The translations under genes were made by a program, and so were the position numbers. Below, piece after piece: positions 1 to 11,778 of a stretch of DNA of 64,000 nt (position 1 is the stretch's first letter; each line of letters begins with the position of its first letter). The notes under the pieces were generated by a model. That model was not told where the DNA came from. It saw only the letters and a list, made by a program, of their open reading frames with translations, and ran no database searches. The stretch comes from Hygrophila difformis (Eukaryota; Streptophyta; Magnoliopsida; Lamiales; Acanthaceae), in contig JAOANR010000013.1 of the NCBI GenBank assembly GCA_030278955.1, positions 39,530,191 through 39,594,190 of the forward strand, read 5' to 3'.

Positions 1-1348
1 CCAAAGTGGGGTCGGTAAAATTTAGCCGTTATTGGGCCCAGGGACATTTGAAAACCAAAATACCGAGGCGACCATAATTGATGTGGTCGGTATTACCGAC
101 CCATCACCGACCCCAATTGGGGTATGTAGTTTTTTTTCAATTTTTTTATTTTATTTTTTCCATTATTTTATTATTTATTTTATATTTTTATTAAAAATTT
201 CTTTGATTATTTATATAATTTAATTATTTTTTATTTGGGCCAATTAATTATTTATTTATTTTATAATTTAATTAATTATTTATTTATTAATTTAATTACT
301 AAATTTAATATTTTATTTAATTAATTTTAATTTAATTTTTATTAATAATTTTATATTATTATTTAAATTTATCTTAATTTTTAAATAATTTTACTATTTT
401 ATTTAATTCATTGATTTTAATTTTTTTGATTTAATTAATTTTATTTTATATTTTATTTAATTAATAAAATCTTTATTATTTAATTAATTTAATTTTAGTT
501 TATATTTCACATTTCAATTTAATTAACTAAAAAAAGTCAATTTAGCAACCGAAATTTGCGATCGAACATATTGGGTCGCTATTACCGACTGAATTAGCGA
601 CCGAATTATTAACATTGATTATTGAATTTTATATTGCATATGTTATTTTTTAATTTTTAATTATGGAATTTAGTATTTTTATAAAGTTTTTAATTTAATT
701 AATATTTAATCATATTGATTTCTGTTTTCTTAAGTTTAATTAGTGATTTAATTAATTTTACCCATTTAATTAATGAATTATTCTACAATTTATTTAATTA
801 ATATCAATTTTTATTCTATTATTTTTTAAGTTATTAATTACATATTTATATATAAAAATATTATATATATTTAATAAATTACATATGATAACATGAAAAG
901 TTATGTATCCGGATGGCACACGCGCGGGTGAGGAATGCACTTCACCTGGGTTCGAATATCCTCTTCAACATTTGGGGAGGAATTAATATACTCCCAACAT
1001 GAAAAGTATATGACATGTGGCGGGTTCCCATTGGTGGTACAAGGGGCTAGCCCAGCTGGTTAGGGTTGTGGCTAGGTAATGCGAGGTTGTGGGTTCGAGC
1101 TCTGCTGAGCACATTTTATTTCATAAATTGATGGGGTCGGTAATTTCGGGTCCCCGAGGTCCTTAGACCTAGCTTACCGACCCACATGGGGTCGGTAATC
1201 TCCCGACCACCAGAATCTTTGGTCGGCGCCAAATTACCTACCATCAATTTACCAACCCGCGATTGGGGTCGGTAAACCCGTGGACGACCCGTAAAACCTA
1301 GTTACCGACCCCATTTTGGGGTCGGTAAAACGAAATTTTCTTATAGTG
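1..1348. mobile_element. CACTA (En/Spm) transposon, one end; other end outside window
   Basis: The segment ends in TTTTCTTATAGTG (1336-1348), the inverse of a CACTATAAGAAAA terminus. It is preceded by repeated GGTCGGTAA / CCGACCC words at 1130-1330, the subterminal repeats typical of plant CACTA elements; the same words occur at 1-120. Between lies very AT-rich DNA (about 120-900) with no coding capacity. No transposase is visible in this part, so it is probably a non-autonomous element or a fragment. The target duplication cannot be checked because the other end is off the window. Confidence 0.75.
895..1110 (+). repeat. Two tRNA-like (SINE-type) modules inside the CACTA element
   Basis: Two short stretches resemble pol III box A/box B pairs. 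One near 910-985 contains GGGTTCGAATATCC. The other, near 1045-1110, has an A-box-like TAGCCCAGCTGGTTAGGG and a B-box-like GGGTTCGAGCTC. Neither can be a functional tRNA gene: no complete cloverleaf or anticodon arm was found. They are best read as SINE fragments. Confidence 0.45.
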
Positions 1349-2885
1349 GTATTCCCAGACCATATTGGACCCAAGACTAATCACTCGAGGATATGCAAGG
1401 ACAAATTAAGAGCGCACATTCCAAAGCAATTTTTTTCATACACAAGGCCGGGTATCCTTTTGAATGATAGTTTTTGAAGTATAATTTTAATATCATACTA
1501 ATTCTGAATTTGTACTCACAGCAATGGAAGTGACAACTTTAATATCGTAACTCACTCGAATCGGAGTAGTCATTTTTTTTTTTTTGATAAGCAATTGGAG
1601 TAGTCATTTTAATAAGTCAAACACGAACAGTTAATCCTCAAACAAACTAGGAAAAAAAAAATTAAAATGTAGTGTATTATTCATCATATAAATTAAATTA
1701 ATTACTATAATTTTAATTTTATGACAATTGCTTTGGAATTTAGCATATAATTAAGGAGATTTGACAAATGCCACCAAGATATATATGAGTCAATTTATTT
1801 AGTTATCTGGATTGGTTCATAACTCAAATTTCCTCCCAGTGAATAGCAAAATAGAATACAAATTATTCAAGAAAGACAAAACAACAATATTTCGTTTTCA
1901 ACAGTGGTCTGGTTTGGCTAGTTTGAATGGTTTGGCAGTATTCCTATTATATTTTAAAAGGAAAATACTATTTTTACATTTTATATTCATCTAAGAAAAA
2001 AGGACAGAGAACACATACAGTAAATTCACAAATTTAAATGTCTTCAAAAAAGAAAGGGAAAAGAATAATAAATATTCTATATTATATGCATGACACCTTA
2101 ATATTATATAATTGGTAATGGCAATAAAATATACTCCATATTCGACGAACAATTTATAAACTTCACCAGTAATCATATAGCTCATGCCTCATAGGATTTA
2201 ACATCCCGATCCCGATTTTAGAATCTTACGATTTCACGGTCATACATATTTGAAACGATTCCGATCCTAATTGTAGAATATTACGATCTTATATATGGTC
2301 ATACTCCGTTAAACGCTTCTACGATCTTACGATCATACACTTTTAAATGCATAAGATTTCTGTAGGATTTTATGATTTGGGATCAAAATAACTTTTTTAT
2401 CCTTAATTTTAAATTTAAGAACTTGTACTCGTTAGGTAGGATGTGTAAAAAATATAATATGCATGTATGTGGAAATATTTTATGTTTAATTATGATATTT
2501 TGTATTGTATTGTATTAATTAACTTGCAAAATTCATAAACACACGAATTAATGCTTTTAATTGTTAGTATGCATAATCGAGTTTATTCATTATTGCAATT
2601 TCATAAGATCTTAAGATAAAGATTCGATCCTACAATTCCGATATTACAAAGTAAAAAACGATTATGTATAGAACCCCGATCTTAACAACCTTGATATAGC
2701 TAGTGCCTAGTAGTACCGCAACCTTTAATTAGATAAATGCAAATTTTTTAAAAGAAAAATCTAATTCATACAATTCTTTATCAAACAACTATTTTAAAAT
2801 TAAACATTTTTTTTCCTATTTTCACATAAAAATTGTTACTTTTATCCGGTGATAGAGCACAAACTTCCTTCAATGATATATATAT
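1349..2885. other. AT-rich intergenic DNA, no gene seen
   Basis: No reading frame here looks like a conserved protein. Around 2200-2690 the motifs TACGATCTTACGATC and CCCGATC recur in several arrangements, suggesting a degraded repeat whose ends I could not define. The rest is AT-rich with T and A tracts. Confidence 0.5.
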
Positions 2886-3095
2886 CACTACAAGAAAATA
2901 CGGGATTACCGACCGCATTTCCCGACCGAAGGAATGCGGTCGGTATTCCCGACCGCATCACCGACCCCGAGGAGTCGGTCCGTAAAAAGTATCCGTTGGT
3001 GACACCCGCACTTACCGCCGACCAGATTCCCGACCGCGAAGCGTGCGGTCGGGAATGCCGACCGAAACGCCGACCGCGTTTTCGGTCGGGAACCT
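2886..3095. repeat. Left subterminal CCGACCG repeats of the CACTA element
   Basis: More than ten CCGACCG or CGGTCGG words occur in both orientations within about 200 bp, for example TTACCGACCGC and GCGGTCGG. In this superfamily such arrays are binding sites for the element's TnpA-type protein. Confidence 0.7.
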
Positions 3096-3420
3096 AGGGC
3101 AATAAAATTGCCCAAACTCTTACAGTTCGCGTACGCCCCCAAAATAACTCCCCCTCCCTTTCCCTTTTTACAGCACCGATCGGGCATTCCTTACCGCCTC
3201 CTGCCGACCCCAGCCCCGACCACGCCTCCACCGACCGCCGCCGCCGACAGCACCCCCTCCGACCAAGCGCCTCCACCCACCCGCACTCGAGGAGGATTTC
3301 GTGCGAAGTTTGGGGAGCGGTTTTGATAGATTTCGGCCTCCCCCCAACAACACCTCCGCCGTTCGCTGTCGTCGACCACCGCCACGCCGTCGAGCCGCTG
3401 TCAGAGCGCATTCCGAGCCA

Positions 3421-3442
3421 CCCCCCCCCCCCCCCCCCCCCC
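3421..3442 (+). repeat. Poly-C tract of 22 residues
   Basis: An uninterrupted run of 22 cytosines lies in a GC-rich leader region of the CACTA element. It could be partly an assembly artefact in exact length. Confidence 0.85.
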
Positions 3443-4589
3443 GAAACAGCTTCGAGCCGATGAGTCTTGCAAGTTCTACCGATTCACACTCGAACAAGGT
3501 ATTCGATTGATCAAATTTCTCCCGTAACCTATTCGATTGTTGTCCTATTTAGTGTAATACAATGTGCATTCGATTGGTGTTCTTGAAATTTTTTGTGAAA
3601 TTTGTGTGAACAGCGGCTGTCCCGTTTTAATTTTTTTTAAATTTTTTTTTTGCAATCTCCTCTTTGCACTCCTATGTTCTTATAATTGGTGCCTTAATTG
3701 TAATTTGGCAATATTGAAGTGTAGATTTTGGTTTGATGCTTTGTTTGTGAAATTAGAGAATATGGTAGATTTATGTTTAGTGGTACTCGGGCATCAATTT
3801 TATGAGTCTTGATTGTCTGGGCACGTATTTGGATTCATATTGTCATCGGGTAGATGAATTTTCGTATATGATTTGTGCAATTTGGACTTCGTATGAGAAA
3901 GTTTAATTATTGTGAAGATTATACGTTGTTATTGTTGGAATTTATGACTTCTTTGATATTGGTAGTTATTGTAGATATATGATTTGTTATTGTTGCAAGT
4001 TTAGATGAATTCAATGTATGTTTTGTAGCTTTTAAATTTTGATAAACAATATGGATCGATTGGATGTTGTAATGTTGTTTATTCATTTATGGCAATTACT
4101 AATTTCGAATATTTCATTACAAGACATATTTGGGAAGTACTTGGGAAAGCATGATCCAACTAAACGGCCGATTTGCTGATATCTCTTACAGAGGAAGGTA
4201 ATATAATTTGATTCGTGTTCATTACATATACTTTCATGAGTTTGTTTACTTTAGATCCAATTATTTTTATTTTTTCCATTTATTATTATTCAATTTGTGG
4301 ACTTTGATTTTTAAAAGAATATTACGTCCAATGGTTTGACTTTTGCTTTAACCTCCCTATTTCTAACTGCAATTCTTACAACCCATGTCATAAGTCGTTA
4401 TAAAACATTATATAAGATTTGTATGATAGTAGGATAATTAAAAATATTTTTCAAATACATAACGAGTACCAAGGCCTAACCATTATTTGTTGAAGCCAAA
4501 TGAGTGATCACTAATATGTGTAGTTGTAACTATTGCTTGATGAAGTCATGAAATATATAATTTAGGGACGTATTATAATATTCGTAGGA

Positions 4590-5753
4590 ATGGATCGAAG
4601 TTGGATGTACCGCTCTTGCCGTGAACTTGGAGAACTCACTACTGAATTTAAGAATGGAGTTGAATTATTTATAAGGATGTCTCATCAGAACCCAGATGCG
4701 GATAGAGCCCAAGGAAGATTAAGGTGTCCGTGTAATAAATGTAGGAACAAATTTTATCAAGTAGATGATGACATTAGGTATCATTTAAAGCGTTATGGAT
4801 TTGTCTCCAACTACGAGAGGTGGACGTGTCACGGTGAGCCACATCAATTTAGTCGCTACTACGAGGATGATGTGGGCACAACATCATCGTCGGCACATGA
4901 AAGTGACTACATACAAATGTTGTGCGATGGAACGGGATTTGGTATCCCCGACACAGTATCACATGAGGATGAAGATGTACCGAGGCCTCCAGAGGAGCCT
5001 AACGCACAGGAGAAATTGTTTTTCCGTATGTTGGAGGCGGCAGACAAGGATTTGTGGCCTGGCTGCAAGAAGATTACCCTTCTGTCCACAATTGCGATGT
5101 TGTTGAATATTAAAGCCGAACACAACTTATCGGAGAGGTGCTTCGATACTTTGTGCCAACTAATTATTGACACACTCCCAGAGGATAATACTATGGTCAA
5201 AAAATTTTACAAGGCTAAGAAACTACTAGAGGGATTGGGGTTGCCTGTTCAGAAAATTGATTGTTGTGGCAAAGGGTGTATGTTATTCTGGCACGATGAT
5301 GCGGACTTAGATAGATGTAAGTTTTGTGACGAGTCTCGGTATAGAGAATCAAACTCGAATTCACGGATTCCCCGGAAATACATGTTCTATTTTCCATTTA
5401 AAAACAGATTGAAGAGATTGTATGCATCGGAGGCGACCGCGAAGCATATGAAGTGGCATGTAGGACATCATCATGGGTCGTCAGGGGAGATGTGCCACCC
5501 TTGTGACCCGAAGGCATGGAAGCACTTTGATTCAATACATCCAGAATTTGGTACGGAGGGTCGGAACGTTAGATTGGGTTTATGTACGGATGGCTTTCAA
5601 CCGTTTGGTCAATCGGGCTCTCAATACTCATGCTGGCCCGTTATATTAACACCTTACAATCTCCTTCCTGATATGTGTATGAAGGATGAATATATGTTCT
5701 TGACGTGCATAATACCTGGGAAATCAAGCCCAAAGCAGAGTAGTTATATCTAG
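4590..5753 (+). pseudogene. CACTA TnpD-type transposase, N-terminal part only
   Basis: A 387-codon frame opens with a plant transposase-associated domain (about residues 1-75): CPCNKCRN followed by IRYHLKRYGF and WTCHGE, a Cys/His pattern probably binding metal. Residues about 265-380 match the start of the Tnp2/transposase_21 family: MKWHVGHH, PCDPKAWKHFDSIHPEF, NVRLGLCTDGFQPFG (with the first catalytic-type Asp) and YSCWPVILTPYNLLPDMCMK. The frame breaks off at PGKSSPK, just where family members go on to the rest of the catalytic domain, and stops at 5751-5753. The rest appears deleted, so catalysis is not expected. Confidence 0.85.
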
Positions 5754-5754
5754 T

Positions 5755-6672
5755 GTGTTATTGGGTAATACTCGTCTATGTTATTTGACTTTAATTGCAA
5801 ATCACAGATACAAGGATTACACTTTGGACATACGAAGTAAGAAAAAGCCGATGCCCGGGGATGCGGTTGTGGCGGAGAATTGGGCTCGAATATGGGCTTC
5901 CCAAGCGTTTAAGGAAAAACAAAAGAGGGGAAAGGTTAATAGGCGACGTGGTCAGGAGGATGCACCAGCCCTCCCCACACATACTGCAGGATCGAAGACA
6001 TTTCGAGCCACTTACGATGATTTGGTATGCTTTACCAATTCGTTAATTATGATTAAATGGTATTTAATGACATATTCTCAACACTTCAATTTTTTTATAT
6101 TGTTTAGTCGGCCCAGAAGGAAACACCTGTCCACTTGCATGAGCTCCATGAGCACACGCATACAAGAAAACACCAAAAGGACAATTGGGTTCGAGAGAGG
6201 TCACAAGATATTCATGTACGTATTCTAAATACCGTGTTCCATTTGTCGTTTGCTATAATGATAAGTTAATTGCTGTATTAATTATTTTCCAAAACAGGAA
6301 GAGTTTAATGCTGTTACTCAGACTTTAAGCCAGGACCCGGAGATTGGTGGGACCTTTGATCCGGATCGCGTCTTCTTAGACATTGCAGGTGGCCACGACA
6401 GGCGCAAGGCGATATATGGCATGGGCTCTATGGCCAGGTTGATTCGGCCTTTGGATGATGTTCATTCCACCCCTCCACCACCTACTTCACAGTACGTGAC
6501 GCAGGCCCAGTTGGATGCCCAGTTTGCGGCGTACAAGGCGACACTGGATCAGCTCTCCCAGACACAGCTCACCATGACGGAGCAGATGGAGAGATGGCTG
6601 GGTGTTCGGGGTCCTCGATCCCCCGACCGCGGGGATGATGGTCATGGAGGAGGTGATGCAGCTGTTCATTGA
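5755..6672 (+). pseudogene. Ptta/En/Spm-type second transposon protein (TnpA-like) remnant
   Basis: Immediately after the TnpD stop come segments typical of plant Ptta/En/Spm proteins: an exon ending at 6023 with WASQAFKEKQKRGK and THTAGSKTF, a second at about 6108-6215 with HELHEHTHTRK and RERSQDIH, and a third at 6298-6672 with the hallmark VFLDIAGGHDRRKAIYGMGS and a Gln-rich C-terminal coiled region ending at TGA 6672. Introns have GT/AG borders (GTATGC...TTTAG; GTACGT...AACAG). The first exons are missing, apparently by the same deletion that truncated TnpD. In active elements this protein binds the subterminal repeats. Confidence 0.75.
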
Positions 6673-7009
6673 CTCTTGTAGTAGTTATGTTCATAAGACT
6701 TGTTCTTGTCTTTGGATATTGCATTAGAGTTGTGAATTTGATCGTATTTAACTTACACTTGTTGGTAGAACTTGCACTTGTTGGTAGAACTTGTCTTTGG
6801 ATATTGTGATAGTTGTGTTTGTAGAACCGTGGTTGATGGTTAGTGTGGTTTGAACGTTTGGTATGAATTTGTTAGTTTGATGCACTGTTCGTGTTGATGG
6901 TGTGATTGTGAATTGATTGATATGATGTAATTTGTTGTTTAGAATTTGGTGTTGTTAGAGCAGCAGGGATGGCTGTAAAACATAGCCATTCTGAAGTTGC
7001 TGATACAGA

Positions 7010-7358
7010 AATTACCGACCGCAAGAAACGGTCGGCGATTGGTCTCCATTTACTACCGACCGGAATGCCGACCGCATATGCGGTCGGCAAGCCCGGGACC
7101 AGCAGGTCCCCCGGGAGAAATTCCCGACCACAAACTCGGTCGGCAGGTGGTCGGGAAACTCCCGACCGACGAATCGGTCGGGAAAGCGGTCGGTAAGTCC
7201 ACCGACCCCAACCGAAATGGTCGGCCTCCGATTCCAGACCAAGAAATTACCGACCGCCTTCTGCGGTCGGTAATTCGGTCGGAAATCCCGAAACCGACCC
7301 GCCTCTTGGGGTTGCCGACCGCAATATTTGGTCGGGAACTCCGCAGTTTCTTGTAGTG
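7010..7358. repeat. Right subterminal CCGACCG repeats of the CACTA element
   Basis: Dense CCGACCG/CGGTCGG words in both orientations mirror those at the left end. Several form small hairpins such as CCGACCGCATATGCGGTCGG. Confidence 0.7.
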
Positions 7359-7361
7359 TAT

Positions 7362-7684
7362 ATAACTTATTGATAAATTTTATGTATTCACAAGATTTAT
7401 CAATTATTCATGTAACAAAAAAAGACTCTAGTATATATGTAGATGGAAAAAAAATAATAATCTATATAATATATAAAAATAATATTCCTTATGACCTATT
7501 TCCTCAATATTCACTTTCTGCACGCAATCCAATACACATATCTAATGACCAATAACTCATTAATAACTCAAAATGTGTACAAGAAAAAAATTCTGAAAAT
7601 TTGATATTTTAAAACTACATGATGAGATGAATCTAACGAGATCCCACTTAGCTTGACTATATTTTTTTCTTATATAGATGTTGT
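7362..7684. other. AT-rich spacer, no gene seen
   Basis: Short AT-rich DNA between two transposons, with no recognisable coding or RNA feature. Confidence 0.5.
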
Positions 7685-7693
7685 ATAAGTATT

Positions 7694-8725
7694 GAAAAAA
7701 AACCCATTTGGTCTCATAATTATTTTTAATTTCCCAAAACATCCCATAAGAATTGAATTAGTCTAATCCACCCAATAACTTGCCTAATCCTAGCCGAACC
7801 CATCACAACCGCATCTTAATTGCCATTTTTGCTGATGTGGCAACTTAATTAGAGAGAAATGGGGTTAAATAGTTGAAATGGCATTTGACCACTCCACCTC
7901 AGCAAAATTGGGGAAAAAAAACCCAATTGGTCCCCAAAACTTTTTTCCCCCAAATCCCCCAAACCCTCTTCCCCGTTCTCTTTCCCAAATCCCCCAAAAT
8001 TGCCTTGACAGCCATGGTAGGGAATTCAACGCCAGCGTGGTGGTTGCTGGAGCTCGCCGACAGAGACGCCGGCGGGATGCGTCGGGCTGGGGGAGAGAGA
8101 CTGCCGGGCATTGCGGCGCTAGCAGCGGCGCGATGCGTCGGGCAAGGGAGCAGCAGCGCGAACCAGACGGCGGCGTGCGCAGGGCAGGGGCGGCGCTAGC
8201 AGGCGAGGCGCGGCGTGCGCAGGGAATCCTCCCCTGCCGTCACCCTCTCTCTCGCGCAACTCCTCTGCCGCCGCGCCGCCCTCCTTCATCATCCTCAACA
8301 TCCCTGCCCAGATCCACCGCCACCTCCCCTCTCCGGCACCCATCCTTCTCGATCCATCCATTTCGACAGGTAGAAGTGTAGGGTTTGGTTGAGATGCTTT
8401 AAATCTATTTCTTTTGAGAGACCCACTAAATTTTAAGATTTCATAAAAAAAATGGTGGTAATCGAAAGTGGAAAAAGGATACACAGTGTTGAGTGTATGT
8501 CATCACTGGTCAGGTCTAAAAATACCCAAATTTGCGGTTCAGCGGCCCTACACTGGTTTTCCTCTAATTAGACCGCCACATCATCATAAACCGGCCATTA
8601 ACCCGCCTCTGGGATGGATTAGGCAGGGATTAAGAAAGTTATTGGGTGGATTAGACTAATTCAATTCTTATGGGATGTTTTGGGAAATTAAAAAAAGATA
8701 TGGGATGAAATGGGTTTTTTTTCCA
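7694..8725. mobile_element. Mutator-like element (MULE) with GC-rich cargo
   Basis: Long imperfect terminal inverted repeats (about 100 bp well matched, weaker to about 170 bp) run inward from GAAAAAAAACCCATTT at the left and its complement at the right; CATCCCATAAGAATTGAATT and its inverse are identical in both arms. The 9-bp direct repeat ATAAGTATT flanks the element (7685-7693 and 8726-8734), the usual Mutator target-duplication length, with a 1-2 base indel at the very ends. The interior (about 7950-8390) is strongly GC-rich compared with all surroundings and has Ala/Arg-rich open frames. No MURA transposase is present. This fits a Pack-MULE that picked up a fragment of a host gene, but I do not recognise the cargo. 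Confidence 0.75.
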
Positions 8726-8767
8726 ATAAGTATTAGTCAAAGTTGAAACAAAAGCAAAAGTCAATTC

Positions 8768-9160
8768 ATTTTCACTATAAAAATAAAGGAATTATTTAAA
8801 AAAACATAGTGCACTTTCAAAATATAGGAGAATTAAATTTGAACGAAATTCACGTTAGATAATTAATTTCATTAATTATTATAGATAAAGAATACTACCA
8901 AATAAAAGATGTAACAAAAACTTTATGGGTTGATAGTTGAATAATAAACAGTAGCAAAAATAATCCATTTTCACTATAAAAATAAAAGAATTATACAAAA
9001 AAAAAAACAAAAAATATCATGCACTTTCAAAATATAGGAGAACCAAATTCGAGCAAAATTCACATTGGATAATTTAATTTCATTAATTATTATAGATAAA
9101 CTATACTACCAAATAAAGAATGTAACAAAACCTTTATGGGTTGATATTATATTTATTCTT
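8768..9160. repeat. Tandem duplication, about 198-bp unit, two copies
   Basis: CATTTTCACTATAAAAATAA occurs at 8768 and again at 8966, and both are followed by closely similar sequence including GCACTTTCAAAATATAGGAG and TTCATTAATTATTATAGATA. Each unit ends near CTTTATGGGTTGATA. AT-rich and non-coding. Confidence 0.7.
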
Positions 9161-9303
9161 TAAATATAATTTCAATATTTGTTATTATTCTTAACCAATA
9201 CTCTACTAATTGAAATTATAGATAAATGATATATTATAAATTATTAATAAGTACTTTATAGATTGATATTATATTCATTAATGAATAGAAAATATTTGTA
9301 TTA

Positions 9304-9486
9304 ATAAGTACTTTATGGGTTGAGGACTTACTCTAGTGGTCAAGTCCTCATTCTCTCAACCATAGGTTGGGAGTTCGATCCCCACCCGGCCCACTATCCC
9401 CTCCCCCTTTATCCCCCTTTGTAATTTGTGTGGTTTGAGCTCCCACACACCTTTGCCGACACATGTGTGTCACTATTTACCAAAAA
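9304..9486 (+). mobile_element. tRNA-derived SINE, copy 1
   Basis: The copy has an A-box-like TAGTGGTCAAGTCC, a B-box-like GGGAGTTCGATCCCC, a C-rich middle, and a family tail containing GTAATTTGTGTGG and TTTGCCGACAC. A 20-bp direct repeat beginning AATAGAAAATATTTG lies at 9284-9303 and 9487-9506, consistent with a LINE-type target duplication, although about 16 extra bases sit between the left repeat and the likely SINE start. Confidence 0.75.
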
Positions 9487-9506
9487 AATAGAAAATATTT
9501 GTATTA

Positions 9507-10307
9507 GATAAATTGACTAAATTAGATAAATTGTAATACGATAATAAGTTGGTGAACTAGTTATTTTAATTTGTCAATGGATTCATTTACAAGAGTATTT
9601 CTTATATTTTTCTAATTTAATTTGGAGACATCTATATATCTTTATGAAATTTCTAATATCTCAACGCTTTATGGTGAATCAATATTAATAATCAATTATC
9701 GAGTACAATACGATTTCACGTACTTTCTTTGTCAATGTATGACATTAGTGTTGTGAGTAGAAAGATTTTTATCTTTATTTTTTCACTTTTCTGTCTTTTC
9801 AACTATTGTTTGTAGTATAAGTATTTTTTAAGATACTTAATTGTAATATATAAATATTGGTAATGACATATGTTAGTTGATTTTCATGCAATGTATAGAT
9901 GTACTCATGTAATGCTTAAAATAATTTAAGAATGTTGGATAACTTTATTCATATTTTCCGCCAATTGGGCGAGAAATACTAGTGATAATAACAACTTTAG
10001 CTAAATTTGTCACCTCCCAACTAGAAGTTAGAATTTGAGTAGTTTTAAATAAATATAAAAAATAGTGCTTACAATAGTAAAGGTTTGCGATGCAAATTTC
10101 AACTCAGGCATGCTTGTATACCTATTATGCTGCTACCAAATTCTATCATGGTGGTCTATATATTCTCAACACTTTGACTTTAAAGTTTTTTTTTTATTAT
10201 TGTTTACTTTGAACAGTTTTTTAGTTATTTAACAAAGGTTTGTGGTAAAAATTTCTTCTCCTTTTATATTTGAGTTTGAAAATTAATTATGAATTTTTCT
10301 TTTATTT

Positions 10308-10338
<31 letters not shown>

Positions 10339-10342
10339 TTTT
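9507..10342. other. AT-rich intergenic DNA, no gene seen
   Basis: Nothing coding is visible. The sequence is AT-rich; part of it around 10180-10260 (TTTAGTTATTTAACAAAGG) recurs at about 10500-10580 on either side of the next SINE, which looks like a local duplication. Confidence 0.5.
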
Positions 10343-10470
10343 GCTGAACAACCTATACAAGCTAGGAAATGGTGCATGGTGGGAGCTCATGGAATCGAAC
10401 CTCCAATCTGTAGGTTGGAAGTTGAGTACTTGACCACTAAGGTAAGTCACCATCCTCAATTTTGAAAAGT
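10343..10470 (-). mobile_element. tRNA-derived SINE, copy 2 (internally deleted)
   Basis: Reading on the - strand, the copy contains CTTAGTGGTCAAGTAC, the B-box-like GAGGTTCGATTCC and a short tail GAGCTCCCACCATGCACC. It lacks the C-rich middle. An (ATT)n microsatellite precedes it on the + strand (10311-10336). Confidence 0.65.
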
Positions 10471-11073
10471 TGATACGGTCAATATAGCATTTCAGAATAA
10501 TTATTGTTTAATTTGAACAGTTTTTAGTTATTTGACTTACTGGAAACATTAACAAAGGTTTGTGGTAAACATTTCTTCTCTTTTTATATTCGAGTTTCAA
10601 AATTAATTTTGAAAAGTTGATACGTTTTGTGCTATAACATTTCAAAATAATTCTTCAAGTTCTTTTCTTTTAATAAATTATTTTAATATATAGACAGTGT
10701 GATATAATGGACTGTTCAATATAATACCTATCATGCGTGGATCAAAGTATAATTACGGAATTAAAAGTCAAAGAAACCTTCTTATTTGTCTCTTAATCAA
10801 ATGATGAATAACTGTTTATTGAAGTAGTTTAGAAAATTACATTCTTATTTTTTTTGGGTCAAAATAGGGGAGCTGAAATTGAAACGACAATGTGCGTCGT
10901 GGGAGATTCGCCTCAGCCTTTTTCCATTTCTTGTTTAGTGGGAAAATATGGAAATTTGGCAATTTCATTTCAAAGATAAACGATTAAGCTATAATTAATT
11001 AAGTAATTTATTAATCTAAACCAATAAATTACTACAATTGAGTAAAAAGATTTGCCAAACGGCCATGTCTATG

Positions 11074-11361
11074 GGTCTGTTCTGCACGTAACTATCAGGG
11101 AGATGTAGCTGTTGGGAGCTGTAGCTATCAGTTTCCGCATAAGTGTTCAATACAAGTAGATGTAACTATCAAAAATTATAATTTGAAGAGAAAAATTAAT
11201 TAAATTTGGAAAGTAGCTTCCGAAAGCTCCCAAAAAGCTGTCTCTTGTAGCTTGTAGCTTCTAAAAAGAAGCTTCCAAAAGGTAGTGTACAAAATGGGGC
11301 TTTTGTTTTGAAATTAAAGTTAAAACTACCAAGTTCCCAAAAGCTGCATGCAGAACAGACC
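11074..11361. mobile_element. Small inverted-repeat MITE (hAT-like)
   Basis: The ends GGTCTGTTCTGCA (11074) and TGCAGAACAGACC (ending 11361) are perfect inverse copies. The interior is rich in GTAGCT/AGCTAC and AGCTTC words and has no coding capacity. I could not confirm a clean 8-bp target duplication, so the superfamily is uncertain. It lies about 320 bp upstream of the AKR gene 1 TATA box. Confidence 0.65.
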
Positions 11362-11367
11362 GTCTTT

Positions 11368-11480
11368 CAACTTTAGGATTGGAGGTTTGATTTCACACCC
11401 AATCTCATATCCCTTCTCTTTATTCCTTTATAATTTGTGTGACATATGCCCAATTGCCCACCACTATTTTTCTGGCTTAG
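11368..11480 (+). mobile_element. tRNA-derived SINE, copy 3 (5'-truncated)
   Basis: The copy retains a B-box-like GGAGGTTTGATTTC, the pyrimidine-rich middle and the tail TATAATTTGTGTG of the SINE family. The A-box end is missing. It sits about 300 bp upstream of the AKR gene 1 start codon. Confidence 0.55.
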
Positions 11481-11678
11481 CCTCCTAAAAATAAAATTAA
11501 ATAAAAAGAAGCAGTCACCACTCACCAGTTTATATAGAAAAATGCAAAAAAAAAAAAATTAAATTTGGTTGATTGTCACTTTTTGGCTCCTGTTTCTCAC
11601 TACACTTCATAGTTCACACCTACTAATAAATTATGGACATGAGGTTCTTTTAGTCTTGTATATTCCTCTACATACCTC

Positions 11679-11686
11679 TATATATA
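11679..11686 (+). promoter_or_regulatory. TATA box of AKR gene 1
   Basis: TATATATA in the context CTCTATATATACA, 93 bp upstream of the ATG. The same CTCTATATATACA context precedes AKR gene 2, so the core promoter was duplicated with the gene. Confidence 0.6.
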
Positions 11687-11778
11687 CACCATACAATTCT
11701 ATTTTCTTTTCCACAACACCACAACAACCCCATTCATTCATTCATTCATCAATCCATACATCCAACCATCTAGAAAGA

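Larger units (their letters stand above)
2886..7358 (+). mobile_element. CACTA transposon, complete ends, internally deleted
   Basis: The element starts CACTACAAGAAAA at 2886 and ends TTTCTTGTAGTG at 7358, perfect inverted termini of a CACTA transposon. It is flanked by the 3-bp target duplication TAT (2883-2885 and 7359-7361), as expected for the superfamily. Both subterminal regions carry many CCGACCG/CGGTCGG words. Inside are a truncated TnpD-type transposase (4590-5753) and, directly after it, the exons of a second-gene Ptta/En/Spm-type protein (5755-6672). The missing C-terminal half of TnpD makes it non-autonomous. About 4.47 kb long. Confidence 0.9.

Noticed and set aside
2849..3510. 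Overlapping Pro/Arg-rich frames on both strands at the CACTA left end
   Set aside because: GC-rich subterminal repeats and leader; frames shadow each other and match no protein.
11569..11778. In-frame upstream start for AKR gene 1 (would add 70 residues)
   Set aside because: The added part covers the TATA box and leader, has no family match, and gene 2 starts at the position equivalent to 11779.
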